A stretch of 20,817 nucleotides of DNA, taken from assembly GCA_019419895.1 (NCBI GenBank), contig JAHZIE010000026.1:1-20817 (forward strand). The letters run 5' to 3'. Every line of letters starts with the position of its first letter. The first letter of the stretch is position 1. Positions 1 to 7,294 of the stretch are shown here, one piece after another. Under the pieces are notes generated by a model that saw only the letters and a program-made list of their open reading frames with translations, ran no database searches and was not told the DNA's origin. The DNA is from Clostridiales bacterium (lineage in GTDB: Bacteria; Bacillota; Clostridia; Oscillospirales; Acutalibacteraceae). Both the position numbers and the translations under genes were made by a program.

Positions 1-122
1 TCCACCATGTTGTACAGCGCGTTCACCACCTGGGAGGTGATTGCTGGAACCGCCAGGGTAACCAGCAGGCGGCCCACGGGCTCACGTCCCAGATCAACCT
101 CTCTCGATATCTTCAAGTTCAT
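1..122 (-). CDS. MATE-family efflux transporter, N-terminal fragment
   Basis: The first 40 codons of a gene run off the left edge of the window. The translation begins MNLKISREVDLGREPVGRLL and continues through a helix containing LAVPAI and LYNMV. This matches the first membrane segment of MATE (NorM/DinF-like) exporters, which use an H+ or Na+ gradient to expel drugs or metabolites. The ATG at 122 overlaps the TGA of the MarR gene in an ATGA arrangement, so the two are very likely co-transcribed and translationally coupled. A regulator plus exporter pair is a common MarR layout. The family call rests on this short N-terminal signature only; the substrate cannot be deduced. Confidence 0.8.
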   Translation of the reverse strand, partial: MNLKISREVDLGREPVGRLLVTLAVPAITSQVVNALYNMV

Positions 123-565
123 TCTCTTCCTCCCCCTCTTTTTTGGAAACGGCTTACTATTTTCTCCATCGTTTCCTCCATCTGCCGGATTTCCTCCTTT
201 GGGATATCTCCGAGGATCTCCCCATCCAGCCGTTCTTTCGCTTCTCTGATTCTTTGAATCAAAGGCTCAGCGGCCTCCGACAGGAAAACCCGCTGGACAC
301 GTTTGTCCTCTCTATCATCCCGTATATCGAGTAATCCTCTACGGCGTAAAGATTCAATGCTGCGGCAAACCAACCCCTTCGATACGCCAAGACAGACGCA
401 CAGCCTGCCTCCGGTATTGATGGAAGGATTGTTGGCAAGAAAAATCAGGACGTTTATCTCATTTGGAGAAAAATTTTCTTCACGGAACACCATATCTAAT
501 TCCCCTACATATACCTTCCGTATCTGGGAAAAAACGCCCAGCATATATTCCACGCTGCCTTCCAA
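119..565 (-). CDS. MarR-family transcriptional regulator
   Basis: A 148-residue winged-helix protein of normal MarR length. The recognition region (SKGLVCRSIESLRRRGLL) is followed by the typical wing DIRDDREDKRVQRVFLS, then a long C-terminal helix for dimerisation. I chose the TTG at 565 because a GGAGG at 578-574 sits 8 bases before it. The in-frame TTG at 580 and GTG at 574 would lie on or beside that Shine-Dalgarno site. The gene overlaps the MATE exporter start by 4 bases. Its promoter region carries a perfect inverted repeat just at the predicted transcript start, which suggests autorepression. Three cysteines sit near the recognition helix; whether they sense ligand or redox state is unknown. 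Confidence 0.88.
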   Translation of the reverse strand: MEGSVEYMLGVFSQIRKVYVGELDMVFREENFSPNEINVLIFLANNPSINTGGRLCVCLGVSKGLVCRSIESLRRRGLLDIRDDREDKRVQRVFLSEAAEPLIQRIREAKERLDGEILGDIPKEEIRQMEETMEKIVSRFQKRGGGRE

Positions 566-582
566 AACCTTCACCTCCAAAA

Positions 583-596
583 GTTTACAAGTAAAC
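583..596. promoter_or_regulatory. Probable MarR operator, perfect palindrome
   Basis: GTTTAC-AA-GTAAAC is a perfect 6+6 inverted repeat with a 2-base spacer. It lies just downstream of the predicted start of the MarR-MATE transcript and upstream of the Shine-Dalgarno site, a classic repressor position. A 12/14 match occurs at 811-824 in front of the divergent gene. Binding by this MarR protein is inference. Confidence 0.65.
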
Positions 597-604
597 CTTT
601 TTTA

Positions 605-632
605 AGTGTACCACATTCTTCAAGCTTGTCAA
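605..632 (-). promoter_or_regulatory. Sigma-A promoter of the MarR-MATE operon
   Basis: On the minus strand a consensus -35 TTGACA (632-627) and a -10 TACACT (610-605) are separated by 16 bases. Transcription would start near 598, next to the palindrome at 583-596. Confidence 0.65.
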
Positions 633-810
633 TCCATTCGAGAGCTTTTTCCTCACTATTTTCCCTGCATTCTTCCTCATCAGCCTCCTATGACTTAAAA
701 ACGGCGGTATTTTACCCCAAAAATGCCATATCCGTTCTGTAAAGCAACATAAAATTCTGCCAAAAAATATAATATCTTTCTATACAATTTCCGTTTCGGT
801 TGGTATTCTA

Positions 811-824
811 ATATACAAGTAAAC
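811..824. promoter_or_regulatory. Second probable MarR operator
   Basis: ATATACAAGTAAAC matches the palindrome at 583-596 at 12 of 14 positions, and the stretch TACAAGTAAACC is identical in both. It overlaps the likely -10/start region of the methyltransferase gene. One half-site is degenerate, which may mean weaker binding. Confidence 0.5.
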
Positions 825-858
825 CCGTTTTTAAAATAATCAAAGGAGATATCATACC

Positions 859-1890
859 ATGAAAAGAAATATGTATGAATGGATCGAGTCCATCAAGGCT
901 GCCCCGGTTAAAAAGTCCATGCCGGTATTGTCCTTTCCTTCCATCCAGCTGATGAATGTCACCGTTAAGGATTTGATTTCCAGCAGCGAGCTGCAGGCTA
1001 AGGGCATGAAGATGGTGGCTGACCGCACTCCCGCCTCGGCTTCCGTCAGCCTGATGGATCTGTCGGTTGAAGCCGAATGCTTTGGCTCTGAAATCCATGT
1101 TTCGGATGATGAGGTTCCCACTGTGACCGGCGCGGTGATTTCTCCCGATCTTGATGAAGATGAGCGTATGGAGCAGGCCGAGGCTCTGAAAGTGCCTGAG
1201 ATCGGCGCCGGACGCACCCAGTTGTATATTGACGCAATTGAAAAAGCGATGACGCTCATTGAGGATCGTCCGGTATTCGCCGGCGTTATCGGCCCCTTCT
1301 CTTTAGCGGGCCGCCTGCTCGATGTCACCGATATCATGGTGTACTGTTATGACGAGCCGGAGATGGTTCATGTCGTTCTGGCTAAGGTGACTCAGTTTAT
1401 TATTAAGTACATCCTCGCTTACAAAGCTGTGGGCGCCAATGGCGTAGTGATCGCCGAGCCGGTCGCCGGCCTGCTTTCCCCCGCTCTCGCCCAGGAATTT
1501 TCCGGGGATTACTGCAAGCGCATTGTAGACGCTGTTCAGGATGAAAACTTTGTCGTTATCTATCATAACTGCGGAAATACCGCCATCCTTACCCTGGATT
1601 CCATCCTTTCCTGCGGCGCAAAGGCTTATCATTTCGGCAACGCTATTGATATGGAGGAAATGATGCGGAAAATCCCCTCCGACATCCTTGCTATGGGTAA
1701 TATTGATCCCGCTGGGCAGTTCCGCGGCGGCACACCGGCTTCCATCAGGGAAGCCACCCTTTCCCTGATGGAAAAATGCTGCAAATACCCCAATTTCGCC
1801 ATATCCTCCGGATGCGATATTCCCCCTATGTCCAGCTGGGACAACATTGACGCCTATTTTGCCGCTGTTGATGAGTTTTACAAGAAATAA
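859..1890 (+). CDS. Uroporphyrinogen-decarboxylase-family (MtaA/MtbA-like) methyltransferase
   Basis: A 343-residue TIM-barrel protein of the URO-D superfamily. Members such as MtaA, MtbA and CmuA move methyl groups between corrinoid proteins and thiol or folate acceptors. The zinc ligands of the methyltransferase branch are visible: His236-x-Cys238 (YHNCGN) and Cys319 (SSGCDIPP), with spacing like the H-x-C ... C site of archaeal MtaA/MtbA. This argues for methyl transfer, not heme synthesis. The start is firm because AAAGGAGAT precedes the ATG. It is monocistronic, divergent from a MarR-MATE operon with a matching operator, and followed by a strong terminator. No corrinoid protein or substrate-specific partner lies in the window, so its substrate is unknown. 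Confidence 0.85.
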   Translation: MKRNMYEWIESIKAAPVKKSMPVLSFPSIQLMNVTVKDLISSSELQAKGMKMVADRTPASASVSLMDLSVEAECFGSEIHVSDDEVPTVTGAVISPDLDEDERMEQAEALKVPEIGAGRTQLYIDAIEKAMTLIEDRPVFAGVIGPFSLAGRLLDVTDIMVYCYDEPEMVHVVLAKVTQFIIKYILAYKAVGANGVVIAEPVAGLLSPALAQEFSGDYCKRIVDAVQDENFVVIYHNCGNTAILTLDSILSCGAKAYHFGNAIDMEEMMRKIPSDILAMGNIDPAGQFRGGTPASIREATLSLMEKCCKYPNFAISSGCDIPPMSSWDNIDAYFAAVDEFYKK

Positions 1891-1968
1891 TTCTTTTCTT
1901 GTCAGACTCTCCTTTTTCAATCTTAATCAATTATATTTTCCCGCAAGGAACATCAATCACACACGATT

Positions 1969-2014
1969 AATCAAAAATTCCCGCAGATTTTGTTATCTGC
2001 GGGAATTTTTGATT
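1969..2014 (+). terminator. Rho-independent terminator of the methyltransferase gene
   Basis: A perfect 20-bp stem (1969-1988 with 1995-2014) closes on the 6-base loop TTTGTT. The stem has a GC-rich core next to the loop and an A/T-rich base giving a T run on either strand. It lies 78 bases after the stop codon and could work in both directions. Confidence 0.85.
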
Positions 2015-2419
2015 GTCTCTCTCAGTGTGGGAAATCTCCTGCCGAAACTATTGGAAATATCAAAGAACCTAACTTTCAGTAGAAACGCAAAAGCGCGATT
2101 TTTATCGAGACTTGGAGACATCTATGTCAGGTATTCCGTAGGATGAGATGAACTGGAAAATCAAATGGAGTTGACTCACTGACAACGGGGCAAGCAGTGT
2201 AATGACAGTTTTTCAATTTTCGGTCAAAATCCGGCGTGTCCCAGAAGCCATTAAACTTACAAATTTACCAGTCATTTTGATTTGGGGTTATCAGCCACAG
2301 ATTGTATAAGCTCTATTTTTATGGAAAATCAAAAGAGGAAAAATCATGCGGTACGGCTTTGAAGGTGCGGAAAGATAAGTCAGAACGCCATCCCGCGCGC
2401 CTCCTTCTTTCCACCAGAT
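2015..2419. other. Gene-free stretch
   Basis: No convincing coding frame, RNA gene or mobile element was seen in these roughly 400 bases. The string TGGAAAATCAAA recurs at about 2153 and 2320. The only other feature is moderate A/T richness. Confidence 0.5.
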
Positions 2420-2668
2420 TTACAGCCAAATTTTCACTGTATCTGTTTTATCCTTAACCTCCACCAAGGGCCGCCCCTGCAAAACTTTTTTTCCTTTTCT
2501 GAGCGCCCTGCCAATCCGGAGAATATCTCCCGATGATATTTCCACCTTGCCGGATTTCAGGCATATTTTAGAAATTATCCGTGCGGTCAGGCCGTTTATC
2601 AATAATCTGTTGGGAAAAGCGATCCGAATGGGATGTTTCATACTTCCATCCTTGACATAGATTCTCAT
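2420..2668 (-). CDS. Small protein resembling the C-terminal domain of the adjacent XRE regulator
   Basis: An 82-residue protein with no membrane segment. It opens with a beta-rich stretch (MRIYVKDGSMKHPIRI) and ends with LVEVKDKTDTVKIWL. Both ends line up with the C-terminal domain of the upstream regulator (LRIRVEEKDGARVNVNLP ... LVQVEDNNGTNIHIHV). I prefer the ATG at 2668 because GAGGAAAGG lies just before it. An upstream ATG at 2683 would overlap the regulator stop by 4 bases but lacks a good ribosome site. Tight spacing implies one operon. A role as partner or modulator of the regulator is inference; no function is known to me. Confidence 0.65.
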   Translation of the reverse strand: MRIYVKDGSMKHPIRIAFPNRLLINGLTARIISKICLKSGKVEISSGDILRIGRALRKGKKVLQGRPLVEVKDKTDTVKIWL

Positions 2669-2679
2669 AAGGCCTTTCC

Positions 2680-3168
2680 TCATTCCACATGAATGTGGAT
2701 ATTAGTCCCATTGTTATCCTCCACCTGCACAAGCTCGCCTTCCAGCCCCATATCAATCATACGGAGGATAGACTGGTAATCGATATCCTTCAAGACCTCG
2801 TTTTTCGTCACCTGGGGAAGCTGCAATCCAATCCGGATCGCTTCCTTGAGAAGCTCCACCGGCAGATTGACATTGACCCTTGCGCCGTCCTTCTCCTCTA
2901 CACGGATCCGGAGGATTTTCTGCTTTTTTTCTCCTTCTTCCGGCAGATACCGCACTTTGGCCATTTGTTCCTCTCCGCGGAGCAGAACATCAATCGAAAT
3001 ATGCAGATGATCCGCCAACTGGGGGAGCAGGGCAATATCGGGACATGAAATATCATTTTCCCATTTGCTCACAGCCTGGGCAGATACCTCCATCGCCTCG
3101 GCAAGCTGTTCCTGCGTCTCCCCGAGCCCCTTTCTATAGTCGGCAATGCGTTGTCCAAGTGTTTCCAT
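2680..3168 (-). CDS. XRE-family regulator with a C-terminal beta-rich domain
   Basis: A 162-residue two-domain protein. Residues 5-60 form a Cro/CI-type helix-turn-helix (LGQRIADYRKGLGETQEQLA, then VSAQAVSKWENDISCPD), typical of DNA-binding XRE regulators. Residues 83-162 form a separate domain with strands around ILRIRVEEKDGARVNVNLP and ELVQVEDNNGTNIHIHVE flanking a helical middle. It resembles the SHOCT-like/YvlB-type domains of clostridial regulators. AGAAAGGGG precedes the ATG. The next gene encodes a related domain. Its target and signal are unknown; autoregulation of the two-gene operon is likely. Confidence 0.82.
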   Translation of the reverse strand: METLGQRIADYRKGLGETQEQLAEAMEVSAQAVSKWENDISCPDIALLPQLADHLHISIDVLLRGEEQMAKVRYLPEEGEKKQKILRIRVEEKDGARVNVNLPVELLKEAIRIGLQLPQVTKNEVLKDIDYQSILRMIDMGLEGELVQVEDNNGTNIHIHVE

Positions 3169-3474
3169 TCTGATGTTCCCCTTTCTCTAATTTTTTGATT
3201 TGGATTTGACAGCATTCTATCATGACAGGAGCATCAAAACCATATTGGAATGGTAGAATCCTCTCACCCGTTTGTTGTCTTTTTCTAAACCATTGGTTGA
3301 ATTGGCCAAATTTGCCTTTTTCAGCCGGCCATATACATTTTCCACCAAGCTTTATCAGATTTTTATCGATTCATATCCTGTCTCATTTTACACCAAAAAT
3401 CCGCAGGCAGCCTATTTAAATTTCCAAGGGTTCTCTTGGGCAATCCGCAATCTTTAAGCTTTAGGTGTCTCCTC
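3169..3474. other. Intergenic region between XRE regulator and small membrane protein gene
   Basis: It holds the Shine-Dalgarno site and presumably the promoter of the XRE gene, but I found no clean -35/-10 pair. Short plus-strand frames here have neither family resemblance nor a good ribosome site. No terminator was seen behind the membrane protein gene. Confidence 0.45.
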
Positions 3475-3897
3475 TTAGCCCCCTATCCTGTAAAGCGTCA
3501 AAAAATTATCCCATCCCAACAGGAAAATACCGATGAGACACAATCCTCCAAAAAAGAAAAACGGCAACCGGCTCCATTTTTTATCTAATTTTCTAAGTGC
3601 CCTGATCAGCCAAATAAATAAGGGGATGACAGCAAGTCCCCAAAGAAAAACGCCAACTATCCCAAGGCACACGGATATATCGGCTTCACCCCGCAAATCA
3701 TAGCCATATCCTTTGCCGTTTCCCGTCAAAAGCATGAAAACGGCCCCAGCATAAAATGGAGTCGCCAACCCCATCAACCCTTCCCAGAGGCATACAATAA
3801 CAATTCCGCACTTTTTGATTGCTTTCCCCTCCCAACTTTCCAGACATTGCCGATCGGCATACCTGTCTTTTTCTAAAATTATAACACAAAAAGGCAA
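3475..3897 (-). CDS. Small three-helix membrane protein of unknown function
   Basis: A hydrophobic protein with three predicted membrane segments, roughly residues 30-58, 72-100 and 110-128 counted from the ATG at 3897. Charged stretches separate the second and third (RALRKLDKKWSR). I do not recognise the family. The start is doubtful. The ATG at 3897 has no ribosome site, and a TATAAT-like box lies only about ten bases inside it. A good GGGAGGGG (3833-3826) instead sits 6 bases before ATC AAA AAG at 3819, where the natural protein seems to begin (IKKCGIVIVCLWEG). Either a rare ATC start is used or an ATG has mutated. Confidence 0.55.
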   Translation of the reverse strand: MPFCVIILEKDRYADRQCLESWEGKAIKKCGIVIVCLWEGLMGLATPFYAGAVFMLLTGNGKGYGYDLRGEADISVCLGIVGVFLWGLAVIPLFIWLIRALRKLDKKWSRLPFFFFGGLCLIGIFLLGWDNFLTLYRIGG

Positions 3898-4075
3898 AAG
3901 CTTATAATTTTGAATCTTCTCCGTCCCATCGCTTATAAAACCGTTTCATAATTATAAAAACTTTTTGATTCTGACAGAAGTCTTGAAATATGAACGGACA
4001 ATATTTCAATCAGGAAGAGAAGGGAGCGGGCTTGGAAAATCAATAGCCTAGCAGGAACAAATAAAGAAGGGCATG
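3898..4075. other. Intergenic region with an A/T-rich inverted repeat
   Basis: TTGAAATAT (3983-3991) and ATATTTCAA (4001-4009) form a perfect 9+9 inverted repeat around a 9-base spacer. It could be an operator for the minus-strand membrane protein gene about 90-160 bases away. No gene was seen. Confidence 0.35.
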
Positions 4076-4116
4076 AAAAAAGCTCAATAGGGCTGGGATT
4101 TCAGCCCTCATTGAGC
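4075..4116 (-). terminator. Rho-independent terminator of thrS
   Basis: On the minus strand a 14-bp stem with one bulged base (4116-4102 with 4095-4082) encloses a 6-base loop and is followed by six T residues. It lies about 85 bases after the thrS stop. Confidence 0.85.
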
Positions 4117-4199
4117 CTTTGCTTTTTTATCCGCTTTTCGCCTGTCCGGCAAAAGCCGCCGCCTGCAACTTTTTCCGTCAGACCGGCTGTACAGGAGTC

Positions 4200-5963
4200 T
4201 TACACCCGTCGCTTGGTTTCATCAGAAATTTTCCGGATAAATTCCTCAGCGGACATGGTTTCCGTTTCTCCAGTATCCCGGCAGCGGACGGATACCGTGC
4301 CGTTTTCCACTTCCTTCTGGCCAATGATGACCATATAGGGCACCCGTTCCACCATCTGCGCCTCCCGGATCATATAGCCGATTTTTTCATTGCGGCTGTC
4401 AAGGGCACAGCGGATTCCGGCGGCACGAAGAGCCTCATAGACCTTCTCGCCATATTCCGCGCTCTTTTCCGAAACAAGAAGCACCTTAGCCTGCACCGGG
4501 GCCAGCCAGACGGGGAATTTTCCGGCAAAATGCTCTGTCAGGATGCCGATGAACCGCTCGATAGAACCAAAGCACACCCGGTGTATCATAATCGGACGCT
4601 GCTTTTCCCCTTTTTCGTCGGTATATTCCAGCCCAAAGTTCAGCGGCATCTGGAAGTCAAGCTGGATGGTACCGCATTGCCATGTTCTGCCCAAAGTATC
4701 CTGGAGATGGAAATCGATCTTGGGGCCATAGAAAGCGCCGTCCCCCTCGTTGATGGTATAAGGCAGCTCCAGCTTTTCCAGGGCGTTTTTCAGGCCCTGG
4801 GTCGCGGCCTCCCAATCCTCGTCGCTGCCCATACTGTCCTCCGGACGGGTGGAAAGCTCCACAAAATACTTAAAGCCGAATTTATTATAAACCTCATTGA
4901 TCAGATGGACAATATTAATGATTTCATCTGTAATCTGCTCCCGGCGCATGAAGATATGGGCGTCGTCCTGAGTGAAGCAACGGACACGGAATAAGCCGTG
5001 AAGGGCGCCCTTCAGCTCATGGCGGTGGACAAGGCCCAGCTCGCCGATGCGAAGGGGAAGGTCGCGGTAGCTGTGCAGCTGGCTGCGGTAAACCATCACT
5101 CCGCCCGGGCAGTTCATGGGCTTCACACAGTAGGTTTCATCGTCAATGGTTGTGGAGTACATATTGTCTTTATAATGATCCCAGTGGCCGCTGGTCTCCC
5201 ACAGATGGCGGTTCATAATCATGGGGGTGGAGATCTCCACATAATTTTCCCTGGTATGGATTTCTCTCCAGTAATCGATCAGGGCGTTTTTGAGGGCCAT
5301 CCCGTTGGGCAGGAAGAAGGGGAATCCGGGCGCTTCATCGCACATCATGAACAATCCCATCTCTTTGCCAATGCGGCGGTGATCCCTCTTTTCCGCCTCC
5401 TCCAGCATTTTCAGATAATCGTCAAGCTCCTGCTGGGAGGCAAAGGCCGTTCCCTTGATACGGGTCAGCATCTTATTATTTTTATCGTTTTTCCAATAAG
5501 CTCCTGACTGTCCCATCACCTTGAAGGCTTTCAGCCCTTTGGTATAGCACAGATGGGGGCCGACACACATATCGATATATTCGCCCTGCTGGTAGAAGGT
5601 GATCACCGCGTCCTCCGGCAGATCGCCGATATGCTCCACCTTGTAGGTTTCGCCGCGCTCTTTCATCAGGGCCACCGCCTCATCCCTGGGCAGGGAGAAG
5701 GCCTTCAGGGGCAGATTCTCCTTGACAATCTTCCCCATTTCCTTTTCAATGGCCTTTAAATCCTCATCCGAGAGCTTTTCCTCACCCAAATCCACATCAT
5801 AGTAAAAACCGCTGTCGTTAGCCGGGCCATAGGCGAATTTTGCCTGGGGATAAAGACGCTTAACCGCCTGGGCGAGTATATGGGCCGCTGTATGGCGGAG
5901 GATATGCAGCTCCTCCTCCGGGGCGCACTGCCCTGTTTGACCGTTGTTGTAAATGACTTTCAT
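4200..5963 (-). CDS. thrS: Threonyl-tRNA synthetase, form lacking the TGS domain
   Basis: A class II synthetase that charges tRNA-Thr in the cytoplasm. The editing domain shows HTAAH (residues 24-28) and CVGPH (133-137). The catalytic core holds the three zinc ligands at about Cys285, His336 and His461 (MNCPGG, DDAHIF, MIHR). Motif 2 contains RVRCFTQDDAHIF, motif 3 contains FGSIERFIGIL, and an anticodon-binding domain closes the protein. At 587 residues it is about 50 shorter than usual because it begins almost directly at the editing domain. The N-terminal TGS domain is absent, a form known in some Clostridia. The ATG at 5963 has GGGAG 8 bases upstream; an ATG at 5978 is too close to its AAAGGA. 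A Thr-type T-box lies about 1 kb upstream beyond the Nudix gene. Confidence 0.96.
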   Translation of the reverse strand: MKVIYNNGQTGQCAPEEELHILRHTAAHILAQAVKRLYPQAKFAYGPANDSGFYYDVDLGEEKLSDEDLKAIEKEMGKIVKENLPLKAFSLPRDEAVALMKERGETYKVEHIGDLPEDAVITFYQQGEYIDMCVGPHLCYTKGLKAFKVMGQSGAYWKNDKNNKMLTRIKGTAFASQQELDDYLKMLEEAEKRDHRRIGKEMGLFMMCDEAPGFPFFLPNGMALKNALIDYWREIHTRENYVEISTPMIMNRHLWETSGHWDHYKDNMYSTTIDDETYCVKPMNCPGGVMVYRSQLHSYRDLPLRIGELGLVHRHELKGALHGLFRVRCFTQDDAHIFMRREQITDEIINIVHLINEVYNKFGFKYFVELSTRPEDSMGSDEDWEAATQGLKNALEKLELPYTINEGDGAFYGPKIDFHLQDTLGRTWQCGTIQLDFQMPLNFGLEYTDEKGEKQRPIMIHRVCFGSIERFIGILTEHFAGKFPVWLAPVQAKVLLVSEKSAEYGEKVYEALRAAGIRCALDSRNEKIGYMIREAQMVERVPYMVIIGQKEVENGTVSVRCRDTGETETMSAEEFIRKISDETKRRV

Positions 5964-5978
5964 AATTAATTCTCCCAT

Positions 5979-6288
5979 TCCTTTATTTTATTTTTATTTA
6001 TTTCTCAGATGAAAAACATCTTATCAGTTTATAATAAATATCTGAAGGTTCTTCCTTCTTCTTTAAAAAATTAGCCGAACGCTATTTAAGCAAAAACTTT
6101 CCGCGTTCCACGGCAAAGAAAAGGTGGCAAAAATCAACGCGCCAGGCGATTGATCTCTTTGGGACTAATTTGGGACTAAAATTCAGTTTTCTTTTCCTTC
6201 TTTGACTGATGGAAGAAACCTGTGAACAAAGAAGAGGATTATCCATTCCTTCAAAGCGCGCCTTCTTAAATCGGCAACAAACCATCCT
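5979..6288. other. Nudix-thrS spacer
   Basis: A spacer of about 310 bases without a T-box of its own or a clear promoter. It contains a perfect tandem copy of the 11-mer TTTGGGACTAA at 6158-6179. Near the thrS start the sequence is A/T-rich, with weak TATAAA-like boxes but no matching -35. No terminator was seen after the Nudix gene, so read-through into thrS is possible. Confidence 0.45.
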
Positions 6289-6777
6289 TCACCTATGCAA
6301 TTCCTGAATAAATTTCTGTATTCTTTTGGTGACCAATTCTTTCTCTGTCATATTCCTTAATTCGCCGCCGCTTACCCATTTGTAATCTGAGGTCTCTCCT
6401 TCCCGCAAAATAATACCATCTTTATCCCCAGCTGTTAAACACAAAAAGTCCACATAGAGGGAATGATTGCTAACGCTTACCACCCGTCCGATTTCAGTTA
6501 ATGTTTCAGGAACAATACCTGTTTCTTCCCGGAGCTCTCTCTTTGCACATTCTAACGGCCCTTCTCCCTGAAGCGCTGAACCGCCGGCAGTGGCTTCCCA
6601 CATTCCGCCAAAAGGTTTTTTCGCATCCCTTTTCATCAGCAAATAGTCCCCATCCGCATGCTTTACTATCACCTCGCAGACCAAATGGAAAACGCCTTCC
6701 GGTATGCGCTCTTCTCTTACAAGGGACATGTTTTCTATCTGCTTAAAATTCGAATCATAGGCATCCCATATTTCCAT
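6289..6777 (-). CDS. Nudix hydrolase
   Basis: A 162-residue cytoplasmic hydrolase of nucleoside diphosphates linked to another group. The full Nudix box GX5EX7REUXEEXGU is present at residues 66-88, with Gly66, Glu72 and the metal-binding core RELREETGI. The N-terminus (EIWDAYDSNFK) resembles the isopentenyl-diphosphate-isomerase-like Nudix branch, but the substrate cannot be set from sequence. GAGGAAAG precedes the ATG with good spacing. The gene lies between a T-box leader at 7288-7011 and thrS, all on the same strand. It may therefore be transcribed from the T-box promoter and respond to uncharged tRNA. That would be unusual for this family, and a private promoter cannot be excluded. Confidence 0.9.
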   Translation of the reverse strand: MEIWDAYDSNFKQIENMSLVREERIPEGVFHLVCEVIVKHADGDYLLMKRDAKKPFGGMWEATAGGSALQGEGPLECAKRELREETGIVPETLTEIGRVVSVSNHSLYVDFLCLTAGDKDGIILREGETSDYKWVSGGELRNMTEKELVTKRIQKFIQELHR

Positions 6778-6877
6778 TTTCTTTCCTCATATCAAACTTT
6801 CCTGACCTTTCACACCGTAATTCTTTCCATTGCTTTTCCGCCCCTGTGAAGAATCAACGGAATCCAACGGTTATCAT

Positions 6878-6985
6878 TCAGAATTGAGGATCCATCCTCA
6901 TAAAAAATTCCCCAGCCAGAGCCGTATTTTCACCGAATGGTCTTATGAGAAGCATCTGGAAAGGCAAAAGCGGAAGAATTCCCAT
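6878..6985 (-). CDS. Possible 35-residue peptide downstream of the T-box terminator
   Basis: The frame begins MGILPLLPFQMLL and has GGGAG exactly 8 bases before its ATG. It would be the first open frame reached when the T-box reads through. It carries only one threonine, so it is not a Thr attenuation peptide, and I recognise no family. It could be chance or the remnant of a lost gene. Confidence 0.2.
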   Translation of the reverse strand: MGILPLLPFQMLLIRPFGENTALAGEFFMRMDPQF

Positions 6986-7010
6986 TGAGATTTCTCCCAA
7001 AGTTTTTACG

Positions 7011-7063
7011 AAAAAAGAAAAGCACCCCGGACGGGCACAGCAAAGCTCTGCCGCCAAGGGTGC
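7011..7063 (-). terminator. Attenuator terminator of the T-box leader
   Basis: GCACCC (7063-7058) pairs with GGGTGC (7027-7022), enclosing a further imperfect stem, and is followed by a T-rich run at 7021-7011. Its 5' arm also pairs with the T-box sequence to form the alternative antiterminator. Confidence 0.85.
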
Positions 7064-7288
7064 ATACAACTCATGAAATGCACGGTTCCACCTTGATTTT
7101 TCACTCGGATTCCATCAAATCCTGTCCTTTAACGCAGGAAAACGTCTCTGCCTACTCAAAAGGTTCAGCACAGAGGCTCAGGAACGGTTTTCCCTTTTGC
7201 TTTCCACAAGAGGCTTCCACCACATGCCCCTCTCTCTGTCTGTTCCGCAAAAGGTACTCTTTCCATCAATGCCTTTTCTTTTATATCC
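7022..7288 (-). ncRNA. T-box riboswitch leader, probably threonine-specific
   Basis: A full T-box on the minus strand. Stem I shows the kink-turn elements GATG (about 7267-7264) and TGAG (about 7180-7177), a GGAA/TTCC helix, the specifier-loop AGTA (7258-7255) opposite GAA, and the helix CCTTTTGC/GCAAAAGG (7254-7247 with 7200-7193). The specifier reads best as ACC (Thr) at 7188-7186 followed by the expected purine; AAC (Asn), one base earlier, is the alternative. The T-box core AAGGTGGAACCGTGC spans 7094-7080 and can pair with the terminator arm. Uncharged tRNA would stabilise the antiterminator and allow read-through. The next gene is a Nudix hydrolase and the one after is thrS, the expected target of a Thr T-box. 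Confidence 0.88.
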
Positions 7289-7294
7289 AAGAAA

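Noticed and set aside
4119..4994. A long plus-strand frame of 291 codons across thrS.
   Set aside because: It is the antisense shadow of thrS, which is certain from its catalytic and zinc motifs.
6158..6179. A tandem 11-mer TTTGGGACTAA, considered as an attachment site or recombination core.
   Set aside because: Only two copies, with no integrase, tRNA gene or element boundary nearby.
6885..6900. The palindrome TGAGGAT-CC-ATCCTCA, considered as an operator for the Nudix gene.
   Set aside because: It is centred on a BamHI-like GGATCC core, single copy, and not placed against any recognisable promoter.
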